From positions 1,224,501 through 1,288,500 of the forward strand of contig WAEK01000013.1 in assembly GCA_011634665.1 (NCBI GenBank): a stretch of DNA of 64,000 bases. Direction: 5' to 3'. The position numbers and the translations under genes are program-made. The notes under the pieces are model-generated. The model did not search any database. It was not told the origin of the DNA and saw nothing but the letters and a program-made list of their open reading frames with translations. Source of the DNA: Mortierella sp. BCC40632. Its lineage: Eukaryota; Mortierellomycota; Mortierellomycetes; Mortierellales; Mortierellaceae. This document shows positions 24,519 to 37,652 of the stretch, in pieces; position 1 is the first letter of the stretch; each line of letters begins with the position of its first letter.

Positions 24519-26575
24519 TTACCAATATTTGATAACACTCTCTAGTTTGATGACAATATCAGAGACTTGACCATGAAGCGAGTCATCTTCAGACAACCAC
24601 ACGGACAAAATCCTGAGGGAAGCCAAGTAAATCATGTTCGATGCAAGCTTCTCGGGACTTCCAGCTGGACTTGACTATAGAGATTGTTGAATCAAATGAT
24701 AGAGCAAGTTAGCAAATGGTAAGCAGCAGAGGGTGACCTCTATAAATATAACTTGATGTAGGAAATAAAACCACTTACTTGAAGATCCTTGAGGTAGTCT
24801 ACGATAGCCGTGAATGCTCCTTGGAGTGATTCCTGAAGCTTGAGCAGTCCAGTGGCGTTGAAAAGACCTTGATCAACGCTTCCCTCATCCTCAGCAACAT
24901 TGACAAGGTATCCGATTGTGACCTCCAAGATTTCGTAGGCCAATGGCAAGACTTGCTCCCTCCGGACCTTGTTATCTTGATCAATATTACTGGCGGATGA
25001 ATCAGTCGAGGTTTGTGGAGCTGATAGGTCATCTGCAAGCTCATCCATCAACACACGTACTTCAACACATGTTAGATGAACAACCAAGGCCACGAACTTC
25101 TTGTTGATCTCGTTTTCGCTTAGAGACAAGGACTCCATCGAGCTGACAAGTGTTGCTGGAGACTTTTGCTTTTTCATCGATGGGGCGATTGAATTAGATG
25201 CCATCATGTCGGGGAAAAGCCATTCAGGACCCAGCCTTTGCAGAAAAACGCCAATCAGTTTGAAACAATCGTCGCGTGTTGAAGGTGCTGTACCATGGAT
25301 TGATATTCTCTGAGTTAGTTGGAATGTATCTCAGTGGCTCTTTACCATGTATTTTGACTGCATCCAACAGAAAGGATAGATTCGAGTTTGTTATGATGCC
25401 TTACCTTGCCGAGTACTTAGCAGCTGCAAAAGCCCTGATTTAAGGAACTTTGTCCATTCGCGCGTTTCGGCCGCATGGTCTTTAACATGTTGTTGTACAT
25501 AGGATTCTGGCAAATATGCTACCGACTCTGACAAAAGCTTGAGTATTCCTGTCTTTTGAGTCTCGGATGGGTTACAAAAGCGCTTGGAGATCATGGTCAT
25601 GATGGTCGGTAGGAACTCTGAAGTGATCCGCAGGACAGCCGCGGGGTTTTGTTTGTAACCCTCCTTGATGACTAGAAATGTCCGTTTGTATATTTGGATT
25701 GCATCTTCATGGGGCTTTCCTGTGTATTGAAACAGTGTCCAGCATGTGATATTAGCCTTCAAATGATCATGGTAGTGTTGAGCTGCTCAGTCGTGGGAGA
25801 ACCATGCATTCCAAATAGAGTACCTTTACTCTCAAATGTACCAAAGATAAAGGAGACGATGGTGCTTTGATAGCCAGGGTTAGTTAAGATCATTGAGATC
25901 TGAGGATATGTTGAGACGCGCAGCATAATTCCAAGGATTTTTTCGCTGTTGTTCGTGTCATCACTATTTTGATATTGTGAAAAGAAAAGAGTGAGCAATC
26001 CAGAGCTTGAGTCGTCACCAGTAGAAACAACGGACTAAATGTACTCCTGGTCGGCTTTTTTTTTTTCTTTTTTCTTTTTTCTTATTTTTTTACCTTGGAG
26101 AGAGTACTGAAAGCATGGTTGGGATTCTCTCCTTGAATTCGTTTCGAACAAGAAGCTGCCAGTGTGATGAGAAGCAACTCATAATGTCGATGGCAATAGA
26201 TCGGATAGCCTTGGCATCCACACCAGCATCCTTGGGGACGTCCTCATCCTCTACAGATAGAAAGCAAGAGTAGTTAGATTTCGCTTCTCAGAGGCTGTTC
26301 ACACTCAACACACTTTTCCCCTCTCTGGTCTTACTGATCAACAGCATCCTATCCAAAAAGACAAAATCCATGCTCTCGAAGAACTGCGTCATAGTCTCTA
26401 GGTCTTGTGAGCTTTGCAAAAGATCAGACATGAGAGTCAAGCCAATAAACTTGGATTCATCCGACATTTCTGGTCGAAGAAGACCCAAGCAATGATCCAA
26501 CTCTGACATTGTAGCTTTGTTTTGTGTAGGTGTTCCTGATCCTGATGTCGAGTCCATGGGGGATGTTTGCAACAT
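24519..26575 (-). CDS. Neurochondrin-like armadillo-type protein
   Basis: Neurochondrin family member, an all-helical repeat protein; the cellular role in fungi is unknown. Exons: 26575-26335, 26250-26108 (or 26094), 26034-25830, 25785-25405, 25287-24779, 24674-24519, giving 544 aa (animal proteins are about 730). Family features are the N-terminal LDHCLGLLRPEMSDESKFIG, the central EKILGIMLRVSTYPQISMIL, DDCFKLIGVFLQRLGPEWLF near residue 330, and the C-terminal SLRILSVWLSEDD. Two points are uncertain. The best donor of exon 2 (AG|GTAAAA at 26094) leaves the frame wrong, while the weaker GTACTC after 26108 restores it. The intron after 25830 is only 44 nt. The stop TAA overlaps a GTAAGC donor-like site. 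The start may be the second ATG at 26557. The gene is convergent with the HAUS5-like gene, 298 bp away. Confidence 0.72.
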
Positions 26576-27810
26576 AGAAATGGAGAATGCAAGCAAGCAT
26601 CGAGACGAAGAAAATAAAAATGTGCCAGTCACACACGCGCCTGGTGGCAGTTTGGTGGCAACCTCATGAAGCTTCTTTGTGTATTTGTTCTGGCCAGGGC
26701 CGGGTCAGGGCAGTGCAGCAACTCCAAAGAGCCAACCAAGCATGCGGCCCAACTTTCCTCGGAAGATACAGGGCCTGGAATCTGCTCTGTGTGCTCACCC
26801 TAAAAGATGGTGGGCGTCGCCCACTGCTCCAAGGTAACTATACTCCGCTGCGTGCTTACGTGCCACTGCACATTCCTTGGTATCTCGAACAAAAGAACCT
26901 CTCTTGCTCTCTTGGGATACCAGAGACCGAAGCTGTTGGTGCAAAGGAGAAAAGGCTGAGCAAGGGTCGTCAGGGCAGGACAATGGTTGGTCAATCGTGG
27001 CAAGAGGAAAGAAGTTCAGGCCGTTAGGGGGTGGAGGAAGTGGAAAAGGTCCCTGTCTCCAGACACAGCCCGCTCTCTCAAGCTGTGCCCCACGCTCTCC
27101 TGCTGCCACTCTCACGCGCGGCATGGTTGGTGTCTGACCAGGGCGGAAAGGAGTTGCTCCGTGGCCGGAAGTGGATCGAGTCGTCGGGCTGGGGAAGAAA
27201 GGACATTGAGTTAGGCGCAGAGTAGGATGGTCGGAATGTGGTGCTGCTGGAAGGATGAGAAGTGACAATGGATTAGCAAGAGACAGCATGATGCATCATC
27301 GATGGTTGGAGAGAAGGGAAGTAGGGTTGGGTGGGGTAAGGTAGGGTAGGAGAGCTTGGCAAGTTCATTCTCGCAGACCCAGGCCACTTTTCTCATTCTC
27401 TCTGCCGTCATCGAAGAGGGACCCCATTCGTCTTTTTTTATATTTCTTTTTTCCTTCTCTTTCTCTCTTTCCTTCTCTCTCTCTCTCTTTCCTTCTCTCC
27501 TTCCTTCTCTCTTTCCTTCTCTGTCTCACTCACTCACTCACACACTACATTCTCTCTATCTCACTATCTCTCTCTTTCTCATTCTCCGGACCCTTTACAT
27601 CGCTCCTCTCCATTACTCCTTGATTTCAGACTAGTACAAGTAGTCTTTGCTCAAGTTTTACCTTCACTCTTCCCCACTGTTTCCATTCTCACTCTCCATT
27701 CTCACTCTCCATCCTCTCCACCCCTTCCATCCTCTCCACCGACACTCTCCGTCGGAATCCAACACCACACCCCTCCTTAACCTCTCTCTCCCACCCCTGC
27801 CTCCATCACC
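26576..27810. other. Intergenic between divergent neurochondrin-like and RhoGAP genes
   Basis: No gene is supportable. From 27430 to 27810 the plus strand is pyrimidine-rich with repeated TCTCTC and TCCATCCTCTCC-like blocks, forming the leader of the RhoGAP gene. The ORFs at 26587-27289 look random. Confidence 0.6.
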
Positions 27811-29245
27811 ATGGCCTCGCGGCACAGCCGCACTCCCAGCGATGTAGACCGGGAAGCTTTTGCACCAACTTCGCTGGTGCGAGCTACACCCATCAAACCC
27901 CATCAGCTCGCCATGCCTGCCATTTCCAAAGAAGGCAAGGAGGCCCGCGACCAGACTCAGCAATGGGACGCGCCTCTTAATCGCATCTTCCAGACCATGC
28001 AGGGCGAAGACACCTCAAAGCTCCTAGCCTATTTTAACAAGCGGCTCGAAGCCGAGGAAAGCTATAGCCGCAACCTGGAGAAGCTCGTCTCCTTCGCCCG
28101 CAGTTCAAAATCTGCCAGTGGTCCTGGTAATCCCACGATGGGTCCTGCCGGTGCTGGTGGAGTCAGTGGCGTCGGATCCATGTCCGAGCCAGAAGAGATC
28201 CCGACCACGCTCCAGGTGGCGTACAATGCGCTAGTGATGGCGACCGAGGAGATCTACCACCGACGCCGACCCTTTGTAAAACTTCTCAAAGATCTTCACA
28301 ACAACCTCACGCAGCTGAAGGTAAGGGCGGAGTGAATCTGCCAGGAAGAAGAACAATCACAAAAACAGGGGTATCCAAGGCGCGCCTTGACCATGTTGAA
28401 TCCAACCACTCGCTTACCTGGTTTTCACACACACCCCCTCTCCCATTTTTTTTTTTTCCAGGAACATCATGATAAAAAGCGACGAACAGAGAAGGATACC
28501 ACAAGGCCTGTTTTCCAGATTTATGCAGAAGCCAGGCTTTCTACAGTTCCTAAGGTAAGGCACCTCTAGACTTCCTTTCTCTCTCTTTCTCTGCTTCGGA
28601 TCTGAGATATGATGCTTATGTTAATCTTGTTGAACGTGTGTGCAACCATAATAACCCATCTCTCTATCTTCATTCTCTGGATGGTCATCTTCAGCTCAAG
28701 CGTGCCTATGAGCAGCGCTGTCGAGATGTCGAGCAGGTGCAGGCGGTGCAGGCAATGGAGGACAGTGACCATCTCCCCGTACGAGAGCGACTGAAGAATC
28801 TGGCCAGTACCTCGGGCGCAGCGGGACGACTCGCCAAAAGCAAGCGAGACATGGAAGATGCAGGTGCGCGATCTTTGCCGGGACTATACAGTGCCCGAAA
28901 TGCCTCCTCCCTTCTTTCTTTCTTTTTTTTTCTTTTTTTCTTTTTTTTTTCTGGACCTATTATTAACTTTTTTCCGTCGTGGGTCCTGTGCTCCAACAGA
29001 CTTAGAGTACAAGAAAGCCATCGAAGACCTTGAAGCATTCCGTACTCAGCGCGAGCGGCACTTTGAACACTCATACAGGGTAAACATCCTCTTCCTTTCC
29101 CTCCCCGCACAACTATTGCGTCGAGAGGCAATAGCGCTTTCTTAGTCAGTCCTCCTTTATGCCCGACAACAGTAGCACCTTCCCCACAATCTGCAAGCAA
29201 TCCGCCCACCTCGCTTCTCGTCCCTCTCACTCACCTAACCACACC

Positions 29246-29302
<57 letters not shown>

Positions 29303-31779
29303 CTGGTTTAAACCAACCTTTTTATAGGAGATGCAAGCAATGGTTGTCGAGCGTGAGGAGAGATGTCGCCAGAGTTTGAGGCAGTTTGTCGATGTTGAAC
29401 TTAATGTATTGGAGAGAAACAAGGATGCTGTGAGGAAACTGGCAGATGTTGTCGACTGCATCAAACCTGAACGTGATATGGAACAACTCTGCACCTCATT
29501 CACAAGAGACGCACATTCTCATCCAAAGCGCGTCCTGTACGAGAATTACAGAAACAAGATCATCCCGGGTAAAAAGCTTTGCCTACTTTTGCTAGTCGCT
29601 CGACCGAATGCTCTAGTGGCGGGCATGATTTTTTTCTCTCTCTCTTTTTTTTTATGAGCTAACCCCTTGCCAGGGCACTCACCTCCTAATAGAGAGCATC
29701 TTTGGAATGAGCTTGCGAGACTATGAGCGCAAATACAGGCGTCTAGTCCCTTTGGTTGTATTAAAATGCTCAGAGGCTATTGACCGCTCAGGTAAGTACA
29801 ACCAGCTCGTGTCATTATTAAAATAATTACAATTGTCGCCTAGTGGATATTCTGTACAAGATTTTCCCTGTTACTTATCGACCAATGATTTGGAACTCGT
29901 TCTCTCTCCCTTCTTTTCGTCTAAAAAAGGGTTGCGGCGCGAAGGGATTTATCGCGTGTCAGGCAGACATGCTCAGATCATGAACCTCAAGAAACTATTT
30001 GACCAAAGCGAAGAATCCCCCGAGTTGATTGACTCGGCTATTGGAGAGGACTGTGCCTCTATTGCTGCCGTTCTTAAGATCTATCTCCGTGAGCTACCAG
30101 AGCCTCTCTTCCCGTTCCCTGTGAATGAGCGTTGCTCGTACTCTGGTAATTCAACAAGATCCCACTTGAAAAAAAAAGTGCCTCGGACCTTACTCATCAA
30201 TCTTTGGACTAAACAAAATATCAATATTCCTCCTACATCTTTGCTTGTATCTGCCTCCGTTTTATCTTAGCTATCACTGATACCAATGTTAGGATTGGAG
30301 AGCTCAAGAGTCGACTCAAGCGACTTCCAGACTGCAACATGGAGACACTCCAAGTCCTGATTCAACATCTTCGCAGGTAGATAAAGCTCTAGCTACTCTG
30401 TTTCCAGCTACCTTTGGAAGTCATACTGTACATCAACTCACCTCATTCTTTTTGATACCCATAGGATCTATGAGTACGTAGATGACAACAAGATGACTCT
30501 TGACAACCTTTCAATGGTCTTTACACCCGCCATCTTCCATGACTTCAACAACGCCGCTATAGGACCCGCTGCAGCTGGATCACAGGGCACATCAGTGGCA
30601 GGGATGGCGCTTGCATTTGCCCAACAAGTATCACCAACATCAACAGCACCATCGTCTACTCTTCCAGGCGCCGGCTCCGCTCCTCGGCAAGGTCATACAT
30701 CTTACCCTCCTGCGGACCATTACACTCCTGCTCAGTCCCGGGAACAGTTCCAAGGTCCACCAGGGAACAGATCGCAACAGCCACCTCCTTATACTCATGG
30801 CTATACCAATAGTTCAACAGCACCGACTAGCGCAGCACTTGAGACTGAGCCTTCGTCAAACTCGGGTTTCCTGCCTACTGGAGGTCACGGTCAACAGACT
30901 GGGCCATCGCCTTTGCCGTCATCTTCTCCAACGACGGGCTCGTCTACCAACTCGAGCCCCAATCCCAACTTTGAACTGAATGAGAATATGAATACCAGCA
31001 ACAACAGTCTCAGCACGAGTACGGCATCCATGACAGGATCCTCCGCACAGAATACCACCAATCTCTCCTTTGTGACCACAAACAATTCGACTTCGACAGC
31101 AGCTAGCTGGACGAACGATTTGGTTCTCTCGGACTTGGTTCTCAACTGCTATACAATCTTTGATGTTCTCCCCAAGTTGCCTTCTCGAACCAATTCGATG
31201 GTTCCTAGTATAGGAGACGATCAGAATTTATATAATTCGATGGCCAATGCTTCACTTTCTGGTGGGTACGCTCGATCAGGGTCTGGAACGGGACCTTGGC
31301 CCAGTACCACAGTGACTTCATCGAGTCGAAAGTCCTCCAGTTCAAGTCTTAGTGGTAACGGTATTACGATGGGACCTCCTATATCTCCGATTGAAGGAGG
31401 ACATCTTCGAAGACCTGAACCTCGGTTTGATAGTTTAGGACCTAAATCTGGGGCGAGAATTCCACCGCATGCATCCTCGACTTCGCTTCGGAATGATGGA
31501 GAAGGAGGAAGTCCACTCTTGACTCCACAACAACAGCAACAGTACATGTATCAAGATTCACGACATGCCTCGTCGCCAGTTGGTGGTGGTGGTGCAGGTG
31601 GAGGTGGAGGTGGAGGAGCGAGAAATGGACAACTTCACTATGCAGCGGCACGATCACATACCCCTCCACCCTATCAACCGCCACCTCAGTCATATGTCCC
31701 ACCACCACCACAACCCATGCGGCAACAACAACAACAGCAGCAACAACAATACCAACAACAATACCAAAGTTCTGGATAA
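27811..31779 (+). CDS. F-BAR and RhoGAP domain protein (Rgd1-like)
   Basis: Rho-family GTPase-activating protein with a membrane-bending F-BAR domain, acting in polarity and actin control. Exons: 27811-28320, 28462-28554, 28695-28863, 29000-29079, 29328-29568, 29674-29791, 29930-30145, 30271-30376, 30465-31779; about 948 aa. The F-BAR starts near residue 50 (APLNRIFQTMQGEDTSKLLA, YFNKRLEAEESYSRNLEKL) and runs through exon 5. The GAP domain has the arginine finger in LRREGIYRVSGR, the conserved YLRELPEPLFPF, and NLSMVFTPAIF. The C-terminal about 400 residues are Ser/Pro/Gln-rich, with Gly-rich and Gln-rich tracts. No DEP domain is seen between the two, favouring Rgd1 over Rgd2. The exon 5/6 junction (CCG G|GTAAAA...CAG|GGC) is one base out of frame; every other junction fits. 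The start ATG is in a strong context (CACCATGG) after a long CT leader. Confidence 0.9.
29247..29297 (+). repeat. (TC)n microsatellite inside a RhoGAP intron
   Basis: About 25 TC units lie 30 bp before the TTTTTATAG acceptor of exon 5, where they can serve as the polypyrimidine tract. Confidence 0.9.
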
Positions 31780-31954
31780 GTAGAAATAAGGGGGAGGATG
31801 GGCGAGGATAAAGTTGTATAGTTGATATTCAAATATAAAAGCATCGAAAGAGTTTCTTATTATTATCTTTTCTTTCTTTTTATTTATTTATCTTTACGCC
31901 GTCTGTGCAAAAAGGAAGGTAGTGTTTCTTCTTGTTCTCCTTTTTTCTTTTTTT

Positions 31955-33958
31955 CTATCGCAGTTTGTTGGCTGAGGTCAATCCAATGACAGTCTTGGAT
32001 GGGTCGGACGCTAAAGTGGCTGAAGAGGAGGTTGGAAGCTCGTTCGATGCACCACGGCTACTACTGCTGCTGCTACTGCTACTGCTTGGAGCAGGAGCAT
32101 GCTGAAGTTGAACCGTTGTCGTCGATGACGACGAGGAGGAGGATGCAGGAGGAGGGGGAGTAGGATGCGAAGTGCTTGGACTAAAGTATCCAGTCACGCT
32201 CGTAGTCATGTTCGAGGCCTTGGTACTAATCGTTTCAAGCATCTTGCGAGCCGTGGATGTACGGACAGACTTGCTTGAGGTCGTTCCACTATGACTGCTG
32301 CTACTACTCACATTGGCCGCCCCAAATTCTTTTTCCGAATCCCGAACAGATTCACCTTGAGCGAACCCTTGGATGGTCGAAGGTGCTGGGCTACGACCGG
32401 AAGGACGAAGACCTTCCAACTTGGCTGCCAACTCTTCCACAGAATCATTACCGCTCATCACCCTCTCTGTAGCCCGATCAGGTCCTGGCTCCGTCTGAGA
32501 AGAATGGATGTTCTTCGAGATGGGCTCCATACTCGCTCTAGTTCGTCCTTCCTCCTCGTTCGACTGAGGGTAGGTTGCAGAATGCTGCAACTCAGTAGAT
32601 CCGATCATGGGTGGGGCCACGTCGTCCAAAGGCGTAGAGACTGAGCCTTCTTCACTTCCCGACATGACATTTAGGTTTCCTGTACTCTCGGATCCCTCGT
32701 TCGCAGAAGTTGCCCCGCTGGTAGCGGACGAAGGCTGAACAAACCACCAGTCATTCTCACCCTCTTGTGTCAACCTGAACTTGGGAGACTTTTCGTCCGA
32801 CTTGTCCTTTCGATCCTTGTGCAACCGTTGCTTCGCAAAGGCGAGATCATGGTAAAAGTATTGGACTGCAAGTCCAACACCATCTTCCCTTCGGATACGC
32901 TCACCTACCATCTGAGCCTTCTTGATCATCTTTTCGTCCGTAGTGATCGCGGTCAAGGCCGAAGCCAACTTCTTGACACTAAGGTCATGGCACCACACAC
33001 CAACTCCAGCTTCCTCAACACGCTGTGCCCAGAAATATTGATCGCCAAAGAATGGCTTGATCACAGTGGGAATACCTGCACGAAGACCTGCTGCCGTGGT
33101 TCCTGCACCTCCGTGATGAACACAGCCCGACAGTCTAGGGAAGAGCCAGTCATGAGGGACAGATTTAAGCATATAGACGTTGGGAGGGATGACAATCTCC
33201 TCAGAAGGCAACCTCTTGGGTGCATTTGGATCCTCATGGCCAGTCGCTCGGTCGGACCATCCCTTGGAAATAATGGCTCTGACACCTGACTTGACAACAG
33301 CCTCAATGATGGCTCGCGTCATGCCATCGGGGTCGGGAACGACCATGGATCCAAATCCAATATAGACAGGCTTGTTATTAGGTTCTGCTTCCAAGAACTC
33401 GACGAGATCCGCTGGAGGTGTCCATGCCAAGTCTGGATTGTCAAGGAACCAGTAGCCAGTGACATGGATCCAAGAATGCCAGTCCATCGGTGCAGGGACG
33501 ACATTGGGACTCCACGAATACAAGCTGGGGACGCGGTGGGCCTCCATCTTTTCCAGGCTGGTTGGCGGCAGTCCAAGCATATCCTTGCGCCATCGGTTCA
33601 CCTGTCCAGAGATACCCTTCCAGAAGACCTGCTCGATCATGACGTAGGTCATGTAGTTGTAGCCACGACCAAGGTTATGTTCGGGCACAGCAAAAGGATG
33701 AGGGAAGGCACGGGTCCTGGTCCATGGGAATGGGAACGCTCTAAAGTAAGGGATATCCAATTTTTCAGCGATATGGATTCCTGCCATGGCTGAAGGGGAT
33801 TCGATCAAGACGTCGGTGTTCTGACAAGCAATCCAGGCTGTCTCCATCAGCTCATCCAACCAGCCTCGGAATCGCTTAAGACCTTCACGGAAGAATGAGA
33901 CCGTAAACATTCCATTGTCGACACAGAGTTCGATCAGCTCTGCGGGATCACCCTATAC

Positions 33959-34011
<53 letters not shown>

Positions 34012-37000
34012 GAATACGTTGTGAATAAATAATTGGCTAGCAAACACACTGGATATCAGGACTGTCCTCAATGACCACCACACTTACTCCAACAAGACCA
34101 AACTCGATACCGTGACCTTCGATCCAGTCCTTGTACTCTCCGTGAGTAGCGATACGGCACGAATGACCATCCTGCATCAAGCGCTTGCAAAGGGCAATAT
34201 AGGGCTGAACATCTCCTCGACTACCAATGGTCAAACAAGTAATATGCAAAGGACGAGAGGGTGCAAACCCTGGACGGGAGGCCCATGACATTGGCTCCAC
34301 ATGAACAGGTTCCTCACGAAGTTGCAAAGACTCCAACACATGAGACTCCATCGGATCATCCAACTCAGCTGAGGGCGTCTCCGCAACAGCCAAAGCCCTT
34401 AATCTCCTGCGACGCTCCTGAGCCTCGGGAGTAATACGATCGCAAAGAGTGTTCAAAATCGTGTTGCGGGTCTCAGTCGTGGAGAATTCCAAGAAAATTT
34501 CATCGTCCTTCTTGGTCGAGATACTCAGACCATGGTAGAAAAACATGGTGCCCTTATGTTTGTCGACATGATGCACATCTGCGAGAGGGACGATCAACTT
34601 TGTACGAGATCCGTAAATCTTGGACTTGTAACAAATGTAATTGTCAGACAAATAAATTCTTCCGTACATTGGCGCCACTCGCAAAAGATGTCCTGATACA
34701 ACCGCACTGAGGTTCTCCGTTTCAGGCAAGGCAAATTCCTTTCGGAAGGCTTCCTGTTCCTTTTCGTTCATCGACTGTGCATCCTCGCCAGAACCAAAAT
34801 CGGGTTTGCTTTCAGAAATCCAGCTAGTTGCTCCTCTGATTGAGAATGAGAGTGAATGACGCTTATCTTTTTCCTTCTCGCTCTCCTCTGTATCCGAGGT
34901 AGGCTGCGATCTAGGAGATTTGGGCGCAGGGCTGGTGCTTCTCGAACGCGACCGTGTCTTGGAATAATCAGGATGCAACATTCGAAGGCCATTTCGGCCA
35001 GACTCCTTTGCGCTCTGGAAAAGACTACGAGCTCCTTGAAGAGCCGATGCAGATGCAGAGGGGGGTCGATGCGAAGCCTCTGTCGCGCTAGTAAACGTCG
35101 TGGAAGGAGTCTTTCGGGGTGAGCTCACATTGGGCGAGGTGCTGTCGTAGATTCGGTGGTTTCCTCCAAGACCCTTTCCAGATCGCTGTTGGTAGTTTTT
35201 GAGCTGAACCTTGAGAGCATCCAAAGTCTTGGCGGTGTTGTCAAAGTACGCAAAGTAATACTATCGAAAGATGGTTCATATACAGAATTAGCAGGCTTGG
35301 ACGTGTTGCTTTCTCGTGCTCGCATATAAAAAGTACTTATCACGACTCCAGAACCTACCTCATCAACAGCAAACGATCCGTCGGTCTCGACAACCTTGAT
35401 CTGGATAGCCTCTGCAAAAGACATGGCGTTCATATCCACATCCACAACTGTGGCAAGGGGGATAGAGATCTAGAAAATCAATGTTGGTGAAAAGAAAAAT
35501 GGATTAGGACAGTCCATTCATTTTTTAGACCCCCGCTACCTAGGCAAGAATGTGGAGAAATCCCTACCTTGACCTTGTCACCTTCCATCTTTGCATGAAA
35601 GATCGACTTTTGGATAGCCTTTACCCAATCAGCCCTGTCCAGCTCCGAATCCGTCTTGAAGGTATACTCGCGCTGATTGGTAAAGATACTAAAGTTGTTA
35701 CTATTGGTAGAAGATGGCTCAGCACAGATGGCATGTTTGAGGTCGATGGACTTGATGGGGTAGTAAACATCCTATTTTCCAGGGGGGAGGGGGAAGGTAC
35801 CGCACCGAGTGTCAAAGCAAAGAAAGGGTTAGAATCTCGTCATTCGAGCCCCCAGAGTTGACATAAAAAAAAAGTCACTGCAACTAGAGATAGGGCCTAC
35901 CGTCTGACTTCCATAATAGCTCAGGACATCGTTCTTCAGTATGAACCAGTATCTCGTAAAGTATTTGGTTGACTTGGCCCTCTTTGAGAAGAACCCTTCC
36001 TTTTGTACCACATCCTGTAAGCGGTAAAAAAAAAAAAAAAAAAAAATGAGGCGCTATCATCGTCATTGAACTGCAATTGACCCAGAATCCGGTATACTCG
36101 CTATTTGTCATACAGGGCTGCTTGGAAGGTTGGCGTAGAAACAGATGTGGTTCGAGGTCAGATACATGTAGCCGGGTAGCAGCACTGATCTTGCAAGCCA
36201 GCAAGAGTACTCTATTCATTGGTTGATATTAGAGAAAGAACATTTCTTGACTAGCGTTAGTAGCTCATCTAGAGTATCGTTAGGGCGAGTGAATACAGAA
36301 CACTAGGTCCTACAGCTCGCTTACCGCCAAGAAACTCTTCCAATTGTTCATAGCCAAAGGCAGCCTGAAGTTTCTCTGCAACCGATTTCTTGTCACGGAA
36401 GGAACCAAAAGAGATGGCGCTGGTGGATTTGGTGAGGTCCCCATCTTCACTCGCCGAAGGCTTTTTTTGATGTTCCAGTGGCTGCTCTACATGAGGTTGT
36501 CGAGTCGAGTGCTCATCGTCACTAGAGTCGGCTTCCTCCTCGCCCTCCGAATGAATTCCAAGTCCGTGCATCGACTCCTGTCTGAAGAGCATCCGGTGTC
36601 TATGGGCATTGTCCTTGGCTGCAAACAAGTTCAATCGGATATCATGGAGGTTAGCCGGCGAGAATATCCAAGCTAGGGCTGATCAAAATGTTAGATAGTC
36701 AGAGATAGCGAGGTCTTTTTTCTTCTTTTACCATCATTATTCACGTGAACCAAGTCGTCGTCGTCCTCGGAGCTCAAGTCGGACCTCTCCTGAGAACCGA
36801 CCATACTCTCCTAAGATACCCAACACATTCCCACAGAGGTCGAAGAATAAATGAGCAAAATGACGGGGTGAGAACAGTCAGTGGCAGTAGAAAGAGCAGC
36901 GAAACAGAGCGCAGAGTCGGGAGGCGGATGGCTTTCCCTGACCTGCATCAATCCTTGGCATCAGCCAGACAAACAACACTCCTGACAAACCCTCCCGCCA

Positions 37001-37652
37001 ATTCCTCCCTCTGCCTTGTATTGGCAACATTGCTATTGCTCCGTGCATATTATATCTCTCTTCCTCCCTCTCTCTCTCTCTCCTTCATGTGTCCCCCTTT
37101 GCACCCCGAATGTGCCTTCATTTCACTGCCAACACATCTGCCACCCACTTCGGGTCTTTTTTACCACCTTTGTGTTGTTGCTGCTGTTATTGTTGTTGCT
37201 GTTGCTGCTGTTGCTGACGCAGCTGTATCCTCAGCTCCGCCCTGAACACAAATGTGCCACCAGTGTCGTATTCCTTAATGACATATGACTCTCAGGGTTT
37301 CCAAAGAAAATGATCAAATCTCGCCACCATCCCCATCATTCTCATCCTCTGTGCCTCCTGCGTGTGCTTGGTGAGTTTTGGTCTACCCGGGGTTCAGTAA
37401 TGTGCAGCGTTGTGCAGCGGCCACGGCGACCACTTTACGAAGTTTTTTTTCTTTTTTTTTTTTCTTTTTTCTTTTTTCTTTTCTTTTTTAAGCGAGATGT
37501 GTAGAGGCTCAAGATCCAGCCTCCTTCTCTCCCTTCCTTCTCCTGCTCCTCCTCCTCCCCAAAAAACTCACCGAACGCAAGGCCGCAGCAACAAACTGCA
37601 ACAGGGCAGACCCGCTCGTGGGCGGTTTGACGGCTTTGTCCGATAAACTCAT
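31955..37652 (-). CDS. ATG26: Sterol 3-beta-glucosyltransferase (UGT51/Atg26 type)
   Basis: Transfers glucose from UDP-glucose to ergosterol-type sterols at membranes; in some fungi it takes part in pexophagy. Nine exons: 37652-37572, 36810-36732, 36672-36325, 36211-36114, 36014-35901, 35771-35568, 35469-35359, 35260-34088, 33952-31955; all in frame, 1401 aa. Domain order matches Atg26. A first GRAM-like part has [20 protein letters not shown]. The PH domain has [19 protein letters not shown] and [11 protein letters not shown] second GRAM part (about 530-600) has [18 protein letters not shown]. The GT28/GT-B N-lobe begins [18 protein letters not shown]. The UDP-sugar site is [20 protein letters not shown] with FFGDQYFWA. 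The C-terminal about 200 residues are Ser-rich and low-complexity. The first exon rests on frame, donor and N-terminal plausibility and lies across a 761-bp intron, so it is less sure than the rest. Confidence 0.94.
33962..34009 (-). repeat. (GA)n microsatellite inside a sterol glucosyltransferase intron
   Basis: About 24 GA units on the plus strand, read as CT on the gene's sense strand, lie just before the TTGTATAG acceptor of the last exon. Confidence 0.9.
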
